A stretch of 64,000 bases of DNA from Oceanobacillus zhaokaii (GCF_003352005.1 NZ_CP024848.1:2427001-2491000), one strand, 5' to 3'. Numbered from the stretch's first letter, positions 54,728 through 64,000 are shown. A program made the numbers and translations. Notes: generated by a model from the sequence alone, not told the origin.

Positions 54728-55207
54728 ATGTTTGAAACAACTACAAAAGCAGGTAACAAGGAAAAAGACTATGAATTACTCATCAAGCAATTAGCCGCCC
54801 TTACGGAAGGTGAAACAGATGAAATTGCAATTCTCTCAAATGCTTCAGCGTTATTAAATCAATTTTTAACGGAAGTAAATTGGGTCGGCTTCTACCTTTG
54901 GAGACAGGAAGAATTAGTGCTTGGACCTTTTCAAGGACTACCAGCATGTATCCGAATTCCTTATGGGAAAGGGGTATGTGGTACAGCAGTCAAGGAAGGT
55001 AAAACCCAGCGCGTTGCTGATGTACATCAATTCCCAGGGCACATCGCCTGTGACAGTGCCAGCAACTCTGAAATCGTTGTTCCCGTGTTCGTGAACGGTG
55101 AAGTATATGGTGTGCTCGACATCGATAGCCCAATAACGAACCGTTTCGATGAAACAGATCAATTATACCTTGAGAAATTTGTGAATACATTAGAAAAGTA
55201 TCTTTGA
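54728..55207 (+). CDS. ytsP: free methionine-(R)-sulfoxide reductase, GAF type (YtsP)
   Basis: 159 residues from ATG 54728 (AAAGGGG 7 nt upstream). Single GAF domain with the three fRMsr cysteines: CIRIPYGKGVCGTAVKEGK (two) and FPGHIACDSASNSEIVVP (one). Reduces free methionine R-sulfoxide through a Cys relay. Divergent from refZ, convergent with the GGDEF gene. Confidence 0.93.
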   Translation: MFETTTKAGNKEKDYELLIKQLAALTEGETDEIAILSNASALLNQFLTEVNWVGFYLWRQEELVLGPFQGLPACIRIPYGKGVCGTAVKEGKTQRVADVHQFPGHIACDSASNSEIVVPVFVNGEVYGVLDIDSPITNRFDETDQLYLEKFVNTLEKYL

Positions 55208-55441
55208 GTGAACAAAGTTTAGCGACGTCCTTCCAGGCCTTTAGCCGCAGGAGATAAAGGAAACATGCACCTGCACTTTAGGGGTATGGCGACGTTGGCA
55301 AAGCCAGTTTTAAGTCGCCGTTCCATAAATACTAGAATGATGTTGACTTTCAACACAAGGGTTAGCGCTAGAGTTAGACGCGACCTATCTTATCACGGGA
55401 AATTTTATTAGTAAATTTTTATACTATCTCTAGATACTAAA
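55208..55441. other. intergenic stretch after ytsP, no gene seen
   Basis: GC content is higher than the flanks and there is a loosely repeated GGCGACGTT/GCGACGTCC pair, hinting at another repeat relic. No open frame with a binding site. Confidence 0.4.
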
Positions 55442-55443
55442 TG

Positions 55444-55477
55444 AAAACTAGCAGCGGGCAATAAAGCTGCTAGTTTT
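55444..55477. terminator. bidirectional terminator between ytsP and the GGDEF gene
   Basis: AAAACTAGCAGC (55444-55455) pairs with GCTGCTAGTTTT (55466-55477); seven T follow on the plus strand, and TTTTCATTT follows on the minus strand. It overlaps the stop codon of the GGDEF gene. Confidence 0.8.
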
Positions 55478-57311
55478 TTTCAATCCGATTCTTCCCTAAA
55501 CGTTTTGCCTGATACAGCGCTTTATCGGTTCGTAAAAATAGATTAATCGTCGTATCTTGTTCTCCCCTTCTCCAAGTAGAAATACCACAAGAAACCGTCA
55601 CTGCCGGCTTTGACGTTACCATTACCCTTTCACGAATACGTGTGGCAATTTCTATTCCTTTTTCTAACTTCGCATTTGGCAAATAGATAGACAATTCTTC
55701 GCCCCCCCACCTCGCAGGAACGTGTCCGACATCAATGTCGACATATTGCCTTATAGTATCCGCAACTTGTATGATAACCTCATCCCCTGTATGATGTCCG
55801 TAACTGTCATTTACCTGCTTAAAATCATCAATATCAAATAATATTAATACCCCTCTATCATCTGTGTCAAAGGATTCCTCAATGCTTTGTTCCAAATAAT
55901 TCCTTGAGTACAGACCAGTTAAATAGTCGGTAATAATCGTTCGTTCTAACCGCTCTCTTAATAACGTATTCGTTATCGCGAGTGAGGTATGCTGTATTAA
56001 AGCCTGCATCAACTTAAAGATCTCAAATGTGAAATGATATTTATCTTCATGCAGAATAACTGCTAGCCCGTTCGTATCATCGGCATGATTTATCGGAATG
56101 GCCATCACGGAATGGTATGGAGAAGCTATGTGATTAGTAAAATTTCCACTAAATATCATTTCTCTGTCAGATCTTATCTTTTCCATTAAAAGTCTAGTAA
56201 ATTCTTTTCCTCGTTCCGAACTAAAATATGCCGTACTTTCTGCCAATACAATATATTCTGCTTCGTTTTCTTGATCGTAAAAAATAAACCCAACCTCACT
56301 AGCATGACAAAGATTAATAATTTCATTTTTAACAAGCTTCGTAATCTCATCTATTTCAAGATTTGAATTTAATCTTCTGGAGAACTCATTTACGAATGAT
56401 AGAGAAGAAACCTGTTCCTTAGAGTTCTGATATAGGGTTATTCTTTCAATGGCAATCCCTGCTAAATTAGCAAATTGGGTAATAAATTCTAAGCTTTTAC
56501 GAGAAAAGTAGGTGGAAATAGGCGTGATAATTTGCAGGACACCATATATCGCTTGGTCGCCAACAAGTGGTGCATATATATTTGCCACATTCTTTTCTAC
56601 TTGTATTTCGATCTGCAATTCTCCAGTAAGAAATGCAAGCGTGCTCTTGCTTTCCGTTTGTTCATCCGTATACTGAATCATTTTAATTGGCAGGCATCCG
56701 GCATCACTGTCCTGTGATAGAAATAAATAATATGTATAGCTAGGATAGCGAATTTTTAAAGCATCAACAATTTCGTTTAATATTTCTGCCTGTGCATTTT
56801 TGGCAAATAATCTTAAACTTAATTCATACAGAAATTCATAATTATGTTTGTTTTCCTTATTATTTATCAACGGAATAATTATCGATAGAAACTTTTCTGT
56901 TTCCTTAATAAAGAGACCTTTCTCTTTATCCGTAAACGGCTTACGATCCTGACCTACAGAAAAGACAAATAATATCTCCACTTCATCAATTGACTTCAGT
57001 GGGATGATTTTCACCTCATGCCCCGACGGAGCATGCTGAAATACCATATCTCCATCATAGTGATTTGTTCTTTTCACAATTTCCAGCGGCAGAAATAATC
57101 CATTGTCCGTTTGATAATGCATCAAACGGAATTGTTGAACCCTTTGATGATAAACATAAATTGCACCATAAGAAGCATCAATTAATTGCTTCAGCTGTTC
57201 AATTGATGATTGAAATATATGTTCAACATCTGTAGCCGAATTTACAATGTCAGCTAATAAATCGAAATAAAATTGTTGATACTTTAATGAATTGTTTTCT
57301 ATTATTTTCAT
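55470..57311 (-). CDS. GAF-GGDEF diguanylate cyclase (YtrP-like)
   Basis: 613 residues. Two or three GAF-type sensor regions (near 15-150, 165-290 and 300-440), no membrane segment. The GGDEF domain is near 450-610 with RDYLTGLYSRNYLEQ-like entry, LFDIDDFKQVNDSYGHHTGD and the active-site GGEEL in ARWGGEELSIYLP, so catalysis to cyclic di-GMP is expected. No clear RxxD inhibitory site just before the motif. Same place as B. subtilis YtrP. Monocistronic. Confidence 0.9.
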   Translation of the reverse strand: MKIIENNSLKYQQFYFDLLADIVNSATDVEHIFQSSIEQLKQLIDASYGAIYVYHQRVQQFRLMHYQTDNGLFLPLEIVKRTNHYDGDMVFQHAPSGHEVKIIPLKSIDEVEILFVFSVGQDRKPFTDKEKGLFIKETEKFLSIIIPLINNKENKHNYEFLYELSLRLFAKNAQAEILNEIVDALKIRYPSYTYYLFLSQDSDAGCLPIKMIQYTDEQTESKSTLAFLTGELQIEIQVEKNVANIYAPLVGDQAIYGVLQIITPISTYFSRKSLEFITQFANLAGIAIERITLYQNSKEQVSSLSFVNEFSRRLNSNLEIDEITKLVKNEIINLCHASEVGFIFYDQENEAEYIVLAESTAYFSSERGKEFTRLLMEKIRSDREMIFSGNFTNHIASPYHSVMAIPINHADDTNGLAVILHEDKYHFTFEIFKLMQALIQHTSLAITNTLLRERLERTIITDYLTGLYSRNYLEQSIEESFDTDDRGVLILFDIDDFKQVNDSYGHHTGDEVIIQVADTIRQYVDIDVGHVPARWGGEELSIYLPNAKLEKGIEIATRIRERVMVTSKPAVTVSCGISTWRRGEQDTTINLFLRTDKALYQAKRLGKNRIEKN

Positions 57312-57477
57312 ATATACCCACCCGCACGCTACTCGAATTTACTTGTTGATAGCAATTATACCTTAACTAGTCATATTTTCCTATATTTTACTAAAAATGA
57401 ATTGTAAAATTTTTACACATTACCGATGTAGCATTGGAATTAATTTAGCTTCCTATATAAAAATGGTCGGTATTTAG

Positions 57478-57626
57478 ATAAACTGCGAACTAGATATTGA
57501 GAGCAATTGCTCTCTAGCCGATCGCTCCGAAAATACACTTCGCTTGGTTTGTACAAAAACCCACGATATTGGAGAGACAAACGCACTAATTATCGACCTT
57601 TATCTTTGACTTAATTCGCAGTTTAT
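57478..57626. repeat. MITE-like repeat copy C, 149 bp (shortened, opposite orientation)
   Basis: Perfect 12-bp terminal inverted repeats ATAAACTGCGAA (57478-57489) and TTCGCAGTTTAT (57615-57626). Minus strand shares TTAGTGCGTTTG and the GTGTATTT block with copies A and B but lacks the GC-rich centre. It fills part of the 608-nt gap upstream of rpsD. Confidence 0.7.
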
Positions 57627-57678
57627 ATCAAAGTTTCATTACAACTTCTCACATAAAAAAAATATGCAAGATTTTTTC

Positions 57679-57707
57679 TTGACATTCTCCTTGATAGATT
57701 ATATACT
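57679..57707 (+). promoter_or_regulatory. sigma-A promoter of rpsD
   Basis: TTGACA (57679-57684), 17 nt, TATACT (57702-57707). Near-consensus, as expected for a ribosomal protein gene. Confidence 0.8.
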
Positions 57708-57713
57708 AGTCGT

Positions 57714-57919
57714 TGTGTAAATTAATAAGGTAGCCTAGTGTGTTCGACGCTTGAACCCATTTTGTTCCTCTAGAAGGGCAGAAGATGCCCAATAATTTCG
57801 AGGTGTATCGTGTAACTCTTTGCTGCTGGAGCGATGGTACATGAAAACATAATGGACAACGTTAAGAATACGGTCATTTTATTTTTATACAAAATAAAAT
57901 ATAAAGGAGGAAATGTCCT
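57714..57919 (+). promoter_or_regulatory. structured leader of rpsD, probable S4 autoregulatory site
   Basis: About 205 nt between the promoter and the ATG. It contains a GGGCAgaagatGCCC hairpin (57777-57792) and other complementary stretches. In B. subtilis S4 represses its own synthesis through the rpsD leader; the length and position here agree, though I did not align the pseudoknot. Confidence 0.55.
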
Positions 57920-58522
57920 ATGTCACGTTATACTGGATCAGTATGGAAAAAATCACGTCGTCTTGGCATTTCATTAACTGGAACTGGTAAGGAATTAGAT
58001 AAACGCCCTTACGCTCCTGGTCAACATGGACCGAACCAAAGAAAGAAACAATCTGAATACGGCTTACAATTACAAGAGAAGCAAAAACTTCGCTTCACTT
58101 ACGGACTTAACGAACGTCAATTCCGTAACTTGTTTGACAAAGCTGGTAAACAAAAAGGTATTCATGGTGAGAACTTCATGATCTTACTTGAATCACGTCT
58201 TGATAACCTTGTTTACCGTCTTGGTCTTGCTCGTACTCGTCGTCAAGCACGTCAATTAGTAAACCATGGTCATATCTTGGTTGATGGATCACGCGTTGAT
58301 ATCCCATCATACCTTGTTAAACCTGGTCAAGTAATTGCTGTTCGCGAACGTTCACAAAAGCTTGATATCATCAAAGAAGCAATTGAAGTAAACAACTTTG
58401 TTCCTGAATATACAACATTTGATGCTGATAAATTAGAAGGAACTTTCACTCGTTTACCAGAACGCTCTGAACTTCCAGCAGAAATTAACGAAGCGCTTAT
58501 CGTTGAGTTCTACTCTCGTTAA
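57920..58522 (+). CDS. rpsD: 30S ribosomal protein S4
   Basis: 200 residues, primary 16S rRNA binder and assembly initiator. N-terminus [20 protein letters not shown]4 RNA-binding domain near 90-150 ([30 protein letters not shown]). This is the C-minus (no zinc cysteine) form of Bacillus. GGAGGA precedes the ATG. Monocistronic, with leader and terminator. Confidence 0.98.
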   Translation: MSRYTGSVWKKSRRLGISLTGTGKELDKRPYAPGQHGPNQRKKQSEYGLQLQEKQKLRFTYGLNERQFRNLFDKAGKQKGIHGENFMILLESRLDNLVYRLGLARTRRQARQLVNHGHILVDGSRVDIPSYLVKPGQVIAVRERSQKLDIIKEAIEVNNFVPEYTTFDADKLEGTFTRLPERSELPAEINEALIVEFYSR

Positions 58523-58542
58523 TTTTAGAACTATTTATTTTA

Positions 58543-58577
58543 AAAACCTTAGAGACTTTATGTTTCTAAGGTTTTTT
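58543..58577 (+). terminator. intrinsic terminator after rpsD
   Basis: AAAACCTTAGA (58543-58553) with TCTAAGGTTTT (58565-58575) and continuing T-run. Confidence 0.85.
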
Positions 58578-58651
58578 GCTTTTTAATAGTTTGATTAGAA
58601 ATCCCATCATAATATAGAAACACTGAACTGATTAAAGGAATAATAAAAGAA

Positions 58652-58682
58652 GCACGAACAAGTTTCTCCAACTTGTCCGTGC
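58652..58682 (-). terminator. intrinsic terminator after tyrS
   Basis: GCACG and ACAAGT (58652-58663) pair with ACTTGT and CGTGC (58671-58682) with one bulge each side; the minus strand continues TTCTTTTATTATT. Confidence 0.75.
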
Positions 58683-58689
58683 CCTCTTC

Positions 58690-59961
58690 TTAATTAAAGT
58701 TAACCAAAGAATATTTCTTCTTCCCGCGACGAATAATCGTAAATGTATCCTCAATACGATCATCTGCCGTTACAACATAACTTACTTCCTGCTGCCTCTC
58801 ACCATTAATGTAGATAGCACCATTTTGAATATCTTCTCTCGCCTGTCTTTTCGATGGAGAAATCTTAGCATTTACGAGAAGGTCAACTAAGCCAATCTCT
58901 TCTTTTGCCGACTCAAATGTTGGTACATCTTTAAAGCCCTGCTCAATATCGCTTCCTGACAACTGTTTCAAATCGCCACTGAATAATGCATCAGAAATCT
59001 TCTGCGCTTGAAGAAGTGCTTCCTCACTGTGAACTACTTTTACCATTTCTTCAGCCAATCGTTTTTGTGCAACACGATTTTCCGGACGGTTGTCGACTTC
59101 CTCTTGTAATGCATTAATTTCTTCAGCATCTAGAAACGTAAAGTAGTTAATGAACTTAATAACATCACGATCATCGGTATTAATCCAGAATTGGTAAAAT
59201 TCATATGGTGTTGTCTTTTCAGCATCAAGCCAAATCGCTCCACCAGCAGATTTACCGAATTTCGTACCATCTGCCTTTGTAATTAGTGGTACAGTGAGAC
59301 CGAATACTTTAATTTCCTCGTCTTGATTTTCTCTTGAACGACGAATTAATTCCATTCCAGCAGTAATATTTCCCCACTGGTCACTGCCACCAATTTGTAA
59401 TGTACAGTTCTCTGTTTCGTTTAGTTTCAAGTAATCAAGTGATTGCAGAAGCATGTAGCTGAACTCGGTGAACGAAATCCCGTTTTCGATCCGCGATGCA
59501 ACAGAATCCTTTGCAAGCATGTAATTGATGCTAAAATGCTTCCCTGTATCACGAAGAAAATCGATAACAGTTGTATTTCCTAGCCATTCAAAGTTATTTC
59601 TAGAAACAACCGGGTTCTCTCCTTCGCCAGACGCGACTAATTTTGCGATTTGCTGCTGAATTTTATCTACAAAGCCATGAACTGTATCTGTCGTATTTAA
59701 AGATCTTTCCGTCGAGCGGCCACTAGGATCACCAATCATTCCTGTCCCACCGCCAACAAGTGCAATCGGTTTATGCCCTGCCTTTTGAAAACGCTTCAGC
59801 ATTGTTAAGGGAACTAAATGACCAATATGTAAGCTATCCGCTGTTGGGTCAAATCCGCAGTATAAAGTAACTTGATTCGTTGCTAGGTGCGCAGCAAGCC
59901 CTTCTCTATCTGTCACCTGTTGAATTAGCCCACGATTTTCTAAATCTTGTAAAATGTCCAT
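58690..59961 (-). CDS. tyrS: tyrosyl-tRNA synthetase
   Basis: 423 residues from ATG 59961 (GGAGAG 8 nt upstream; GTG 59970 overlaps that site). Class I motifs: TLYCGFDPTADSLHIGHLVP with HIGH, ITKADGTKFGKSAGG with KFGKS. Tyr recognition loop QIGGSDQWGNITAG near 195. C-terminal S4-like RNA-binding domain near 355-423. Controlled by a T-box leader. Confidence 0.97.
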   Translation of the reverse strand: MDILQDLENRGLIQQVTDREGLAAHLATNQVTLYCGFDPTADSLHIGHLVPLTMLKRFQKAGHKPIALVGGGTGMIGDPSGRSTERSLNTTDTVHGFVDKIQQQIAKLVASGEGENPVVSRNNFEWLGNTTVIDFLRDTGKHFSINYMLAKDSVASRIENGISFTEFSYMLLQSLDYLKLNETENCTLQIGGSDQWGNITAGMELIRRSRENQDEEIKVFGLTVPLITKADGTKFGKSAGGAIWLDAEKTTPYEFYQFWINTDDRDVIKFINYFTFLDAEEINALQEEVDNRPENRVAQKRLAEEMVKVVHSEEALLQAQKISDALFSGDLKQLSGSDIEQGFKDVPTFESAKEEIGLVDLLVNAKISPSKRQAREDIQNGAIYINGERQQEVSYVVTADDRIEDTFTIIRRGKKKYSLVNFN

Positions 59962-59998
59962 TCCAATCACTCTCCATCACGATTATTTAAAGTAAAAC

Positions 59999-60272
59999 AA
60001 AAAAACTCACCCCTATCGAAAAAAGGGACGAGTTTAACACGCGGTACCACCCTTGTTGCTAATATATTAGCCACTTGGGATTGTTAACGATGTCTCCACC
60101 GTTTCAATTCATAGTCATTCACTCAAACGACATATGAAACTGAAAATGCTCCAGATTGTAATTCGCCTGCAAATGTATACTAGCTTCCACCAGCCGCTAG
60201 CTCTCTATCAAAGGGATTTGCAACACTACTCGGGTTCCTTCATCACATAAATAATATACAGTAAATTTCATA
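59999..60272 (-). promoter_or_regulatory. T-box riboswitch, tyrosine specific
   Basis: The T-box sequence AGGGTGGTACCGCG is at 60040-60053 on the minus strand, followed by a terminator hairpin AAACTCGTCCCT / AGGGGTGAGTTT with T-run (59999-60035). Stem I region spans about 60170-60260; a UAC codon within CTAGTATACAT near 60175-60183 is a plausible Tyr specifier. It senses uncharged tRNA-Tyr and controls read-through into tyrS. Confidence 0.92.
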
Positions 60273-60278
60273 TATCTA

Positions 60279-60307
60279 TTCATACCATATTTGTAATCTG
60301 TTTGCAA
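60279..60307 (-). promoter_or_regulatory. sigma-A promoter of tyrS
   Basis: Minus-strand TTGCAA (60302-60307), 17 nt, TATGAA (60279-60284), just upstream of the T-box leader. Confidence 0.55.
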
Positions 60308-60383
60308 TGTATAGTTCGAAAATACTGTATAACAAAAATCGCTCTTATGCTATAATAATATAAGAATTTTAGGGGGTTTTTAC

Positions 60384-63299
60384 ATGAATTTTAAAGAATC
60401 GCTGCAAAAAGTTGCGACTAAAATAAAAGCATTGTGGAAAACAGGTAAGATTCAGCTAGCATCAAGGATTACATATGATGTTGCTTGGAGCGTCATTTTA
60501 TTCTTTCTTATTACCGGTTTTATCGCTGTCTTCTTCATTGGCGGAATTGGCGCAGGTTATTTTGCATCTCTCGTAAAGGACGAGCCGCTCCGAAGTGCTG
60601 AAGAAATGGAAAAAGATATATACAATTATGAAGAAACATCAAAGCTGTATTTTGCGAATGATGTTTATTTTGGTGATGTAAGATCTGATTTATATCGTGA
60701 GGAAACAACATTAGAAAATATATCCCCTATCTTAACTAACGCTGTAATCGCAACAGAAGATGAATACTTTAGAGAACATAATGGAGTTGTTCCAAAGGCT
60801 ATTTTGCGTGCATTATTACAGGAAGTGATGAACACCTCCGTACAAACAGGTGGCAGTACATTAACACAGCAATTAATCAAGAACCAAATTCTTACAAATG
60901 AGGTATCGTTCGAACGTAAAGCAAAAGAAATATTACTTGCCTTACGCTTAGAACAATTTTTCGATAAAGATGAAATATTAGAAGCATATTTAAACATCAT
61001 TCCATATGGCCGGGATGCATCAGGTAGGAATATTGCCGGGATTCAGACTGCCGCTCAAGGAATATTTGGAATTAATGCGAATGAAGTAAACTTAGCGCAA
61101 GCTGCTTATTTGGCCGGTCTACCGCAAAGCCCCTCCGCCTACACTCCTTTTAAAAATGGTGGTGGACTAAAGGATGAGGCTGGGGTTCAACCAGGATTAA
61201 ACCGAATGAAGACCGTGTTAAACCGAATGTTAGATATGAACTATATTACAGAAGATGAATATAACGAAGCCATTAACTATGATATCGTAGCAGATTTCAC
61301 GGGTGGAGTCGATTCTCCTAATGAAATTTACCCATATTTAACAACCGAAATAGAAAAAAGAGCGAAAAGTATTATCAGAAATTATCTTGCAACAGAAGCA
61401 GGATACACAATGGAGGATTTAAGGAAAACAGACGGATTGCTTGAAGAGTACAATACACTAGCAGACCGTGCGTTGAGAATGAATGGTTATCAAATTCATA
61501 CGACAGTAAATAAAGAAATCTATGATAAATTCCAGGAAGTTGCGAAGAATTTTACACAATATGGTCCTGACACTGTAACAACTGTAAAGACTGAGGATGG
61601 AGAAGCTCAAATCCAGCAGTCTGTTCAAGCAAGTGGCGTTTTAATTGAAAATAGTACAGGAAAAATCATTAGCTTTCTTGGTGGACGTGGATTCGATGAG
61701 GATAATCAAATCAATTACATGACCCGCCCACGTTCAAACGGAAGTACGATGAAGCCATTGCTTGCCTATGCACCAGCAATGGAAAAAGGGATCGTTCAAC
61801 CTGGAACACCGATAGCAGACATTCCTACATCATGGGGAGGATATACTCCAGGAAACTTTGACCTAAGATTTCACGGAATACTTTCTGCTCGTGATAATTT
61901 AACGGATTCTTATAATATACCAGCTCTTAAAACATATGAGCGGGTGATGAATGATAATCCTGTAGATCAATACCTAAGGAAAATGGGTATTACAACACTA
62001 GCTGACGACGAATATGCGAATCTATCTCTCGCAATCGGGGGTACGTCAAAGGGGGTTACTCTCGAAGAAAATACGAATGCCTATGCAACATTTGCTAACA
62101 ATGGACAATTTGTCGATGCCTATATGATTGATAGGATTACAACAGTAGATGGAGACGTTATTTATCAGCATGAAAGCAAACCTGTTCCAGTATTTTCACC
62201 GCAAACAAGTTATTTAACACTAGACATGATGCGTGATGTTATTTCCGAAGGATCTGCAGCATACTTAAATTCACAATTAAAGTATCGAAATGTTGATTGG
62301 GCAGGAAAAACTGGAACATCGCAAAACACAGAAAATGTGCAATTTGTTGCCTCTAATCCTAATGTAACGTTTGGTGCATGGATTGGTTATAAAACACCAG
62401 ATTCATTAGTCTGTGAATCATGTGACCTGCATCATACGAATCGAAATATCAAGCTCTGGGCTGAACTTGTAAACGCGGCATCTGATATAAATCCGGAATT
62501 AATGGTACCTGCTGAGAACTTCGCACGACCAGATGGGATTGTTGAGCAAAGCTATTGTTCTATTTCAGGAATGCTTCCATCTGATCTATGTTCCAGAGCA
62601 GGACTCGTTAAGACGGATCTCTTTAATGCCAAGTTTGTCCCTACACAACGAGATGACAGTTTAATTACGGGAAGACAAGTAATTGTTAATGGAAAATCTG
62701 TATTAGCAGGTGCAAAAACACCAGCTGAATTTGTCCAAGGTGATGGCTTGACATTCAATCCAGAATTTTTGAAGCGGAATGGCTATGATCGCCTATCCGA
62801 TCTTACCCAGCTCTTCCCAGCAGCTGAGCGAAGTAAATGGGAAAAAATCGGCATCCCAAGTGCGAGTATTGGCAGCTCGGTTTCAGATGACGGTAAAGCA
62901 CCAGGTGCTCCTACTTCCGTTACGAAATCAGGTAGTAACTTAACATGGAAAATACCTGGCAGTAAAGATGTAGTTGGTTACCGTATCTATCGTGCAGAAA
63001 AGCCTGGTGGTAAGTTTACGAAGATTGGACAAACAACATCAACGTCCTATTCAATCGGAAACGGTGCTGGAGTATATCATGTAAAAGCAGTTGATTATTT
63101 CGGCTTAGAATCCGCCGCATCTAAGGAAGTAGCAGTTGGTGCTCCAAAAGTCGAGCTTCCGGAAAAGCCTGAAAAAGCAGAAGAAGAGAAACCGGAAGAA
63201 GAGAAAACAGAAGAAGATAGCGGGGAAGAAACTGCAGAAGAAACAAGTGAAGACACCCCACCTGCTGAAGAAAACGCAGAAAATAGCGACACCGAGTAA
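60384..63299 (+). CDS. class A penicillin-binding protein (PBP1A family) with fibronectin III-like tail
   Basis: 971 residues. Membrane helix near 36-62. Glycosyltransferase domain near 80-270 with TEDEYFREHNG and GGSTLTQQLIKNQ. Transpeptidase near 390-700 with SxxK as STMK (Ser454), SYN (Ser509) and KTGT (Lys642). After 730 comes a linker, then a fibronectin III-like module near 830-915 (PGAPTSVTKSGSNLTWKIPG, GYRIYRAEK), and a Glu/Pro-rich acidic tail. Architecture is like PonA. A GGGGG site precedes the ATG. A peptidoglycan polymerase and cross-linker at the membrane. Confidence 0.94.
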   Translation: MNFKESLQKVATKIKALWKTGKIQLASRITYDVAWSVILFFLITGFIAVFFIGGIGAGYFASLVKDEPLRSAEEMEKDIYNYEETSKLYFANDVYFGDVRSDLYREETTLENISPILTNAVIATEDEYFREHNGVVPKAILRALLQEVMNTSVQTGGSTLTQQLIKNQILTNEVSFERKAKEILLALRLEQFFDKDEILEAYLNIIPYGRDASGRNIAGIQTAAQGIFGINANEVNLAQAAYLAGLPQSPSAYTPFKNGGGLKDEAGVQPGLNRMKTVLNRMLDMNYITEDEYNEAINYDIVADFTGGVDSPNEIYPYLTTEIEKRAKSIIRNYLATEAGYTMEDLRKTDGLLEEYNTLADRALRMNGYQIHTTVNKEIYDKFQEVAKNFTQYGPDTVTTVKTEDGEAQIQQSVQASGVLIENSTGKIISFLGGRGFDEDNQINYMTRPRSNGSTMKPLLAYAPAMEKGIVQPGTPIADIPTSWGGYTPGNFDLRFHGILSARDNLTDSYNIPALKTYERVMNDNPVDQYLRKMGITTLADDEYANLSLAIGGTSKGVTLEENTNAYATFANNGQFVDAYMIDRITTVDGDVIYQHESKPVPVFSPQTSYLTLDMMRDVISEGSAAYLNSQLKYRNVDWAGKTGTSQNTENVQFVASNPNVTFGAWIGYKTPDSLVCESCDLHHTNRNIKLWAELVNAASDINPELMVPAENFARPDGIVEQSYCSISGMLPSDLCSRAGLVKTDLFNAKFVPTQRDDSLITGRQVIVNGKSVLAGAKTPAEFVQGDGLTFNPEFLKRNGYDRLSDLTQLFPAAERSKWEKIGIPSASIGSSVSDDGKAPGAPTSVTKSGSNLTWKIPGSKDVVGYRIYRAEKPGGKFTKIGQTTSTSYSIGNGAGVYHVKAVDYFGLESAASKEVAVGAPKVELPEKPEKAEEEKPEEEKTEEDSGEETAEETSEDTPPAEENAENSDTE

Positions 63300-63304
63300 A
63301 CACG

Positions 63305-63334
63305 TAGAGAAGCAATCCGCTTCTCTATTTTTTT
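63305..63334 (+). terminator. intrinsic terminator after the PBP gene
   Basis: TAGAGAAGC (63305-63313) with GCTTCTCTA (63319-63327), 5-nt loop, then seven T. Confidence 0.88.
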
Positions 63335-63573
63335 GTAGTTAAGAAAATATAAAAACTTCATTATCCTAATAATAAAGTTAGCCCGAATTTAGAATTGGCA
63401 ATGTTTTTTCCGCTAAATACTAGTGCATTTTAGGGAAACGTTAAGTCTTCGTCAGAAAAGACCTCCGCATTTTTAAAGAATCTCTCGCCTTCCAGAAATC
63501 ATTAATGATCCTCCAATAAATTAACCCGATAAATAACTTTCAAAAAATACTAAAAATTTCTTTATAAATCCTG

Positions 63574-63601
63574 TATAATAGAGTTATGTAAGCGTATTAC
63601 A
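63574..63601 (+). promoter_or_regulatory. acuA promoter -10 with cre-like inverted repeat
   Basis: TATAAT (63574-63579) is followed by TGTAAGCGTATTACA (63587-63601), whose arms TGTAA/TTACA and AAGCG core resemble a cre with one extra base. acuABC is CcpA-repressed in B. subtilis. The -35 is poor. Nothing else is seen in 63335-63573. Confidence 0.4.
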
Positions 63602-63618
63602 CTTTAGGTGGTGAAACA

Positions 63619-64000
63619 ATGAAACACACTAAGACCTACAACCAACGAATCCTGGAAACTTCAAAAGGAGCCATTGTAATCGAAGGCCCGGTTGCTAGAA
63701 ATGAATTGGAGCTATATCATTTCCATGAGCATTTGAAGGCATTCCGACCAGCACCGAAGCAATTTGAAGCAGTATTAGACATTGCGGACATTTCGGAAGG
63801 ACGAATTATTATCGCTCGGACAGAGGATACCATTATCGGCTATGTAACATACTTGCACCCAGACCCTCTTGAAAGATGGTCCACCTTTAATATGCAGGAT
63901 TTAATCGAGTTAGGTGCAATTGAAATCATTCCTGATTATCGCGGTGAAAGAGTCGGTTCAAGCCTCATCGAAGTTTCTATGCGCGATGAATATATGGAGA
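63619..64000 (+). CDS. acuA: acetoin utilization protein AcuA, GNAT acetyltransferase (partial, right edge)
   Basis: 127 codons present of about 210. AcuA acetylates and inactivates acetyl-CoA synthetase. Start ATG 63619 (AGGTGGTGA upstream) gives MKHTKTYNQRILETSKGAIV. A GNAT core is visible with IIGYVTYLHPDPLERWS near 76 and the acetyl-CoA pyrophosphate loop PDYRGERVGSSLIEV near 110. The rest lies beyond the window. Confidence 0.92.
   Translation, partial: MKHTKTYNQRILETSKGAIVIEGPVARNELELYHFHEHLKAFRPAPKQFEAVLDIADISEGRIIIARTEDTIIGYVTYLHPDPLERWSTFNMQDLIELGAIEIIPDYRGERVGSSLIEVSMRDEYME

Overview
The window is a low-GC Firmicute chromosome segment. Gene content and order (citZ-icd-mdh, pyk-pfkA-accA-accD, ytsJ, dnaE, ytrHI, nrnA, ytpI, ytoI, then ytkL, ackA-ytxK-tpx-ytfJ-ytfI, NAD kinase, alpha/beta SASP, thiI, cysteine desulfurase, ezrA, refZ, ytsP, ytrP-like GGDEF, rpsD, tyrS, acuA) match the corresponding Bacillus subtilis region. 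Spore genes and sigma-E, sigma-G, sigma-B and sigma-W type promoters point to a spore-forming member of the Bacillaceae. The exact genus (for example Oceanobacillus or Virgibacillus) is inference.

Layout. 1-12.2 kb: central carbon metabolism on the minus strand. The citZ-icd-mdh operon is cut off at the left edge. It is followed by pyk-pfkA, the carboxyltransferase genes accA-accD, and a malic enzyme with a FadR-like GntR regulator whose probable operator sits on the malic enzyme promoter. 12.5-18.3 kb: dnaE, the sporulation pair ytrH-ytrI, nrnA and ytpI. 18.4-20.1 kb: an intact IS3-family (IS150-like) element inserted in the loop of a hairpin that looks like the old ytpI terminator. 20.1-23.5 kb: accessory small genes, a sigma-B type stress gene, ytoI, and a dnaB fragment ending in a G-rich tract.

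23.6-35.8 kb: a complete type IV pilus locus on the minus strand. It holds a VanW/G5 surface protein, PilB, PilT, PilC, major pilin, PilM, PilN, PilO and three minor-pilin-like proteins, the last of which carries a solenoid of about 20-residue repeats. A prepilin peptidase lies just upstream and has no ATG/GTG/TTG start in front of its conserved N-terminal domain.

36.8-40.9 kb: a five-gene envelope module (DUF4178, PspA, DUF4247 lipoprotein, DUF350 membrane protein, membrane-fused spermidine-synthase-like enzyme) behind an exact sigma-W consensus promoter. I consider this module and the pilus locus the most interesting content.

41-64 kb: housekeeping genes interleaved with small intergenic repeats. 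Three copies of one MITE-like family and one copy of a second family are visible. The rpsD gene has a long leader, tyrS has a tyrosine T-box, and the window ends with a class A penicillin-binding protein and the start of acuA. No tRNA, rRNA or CRISPR array was found.
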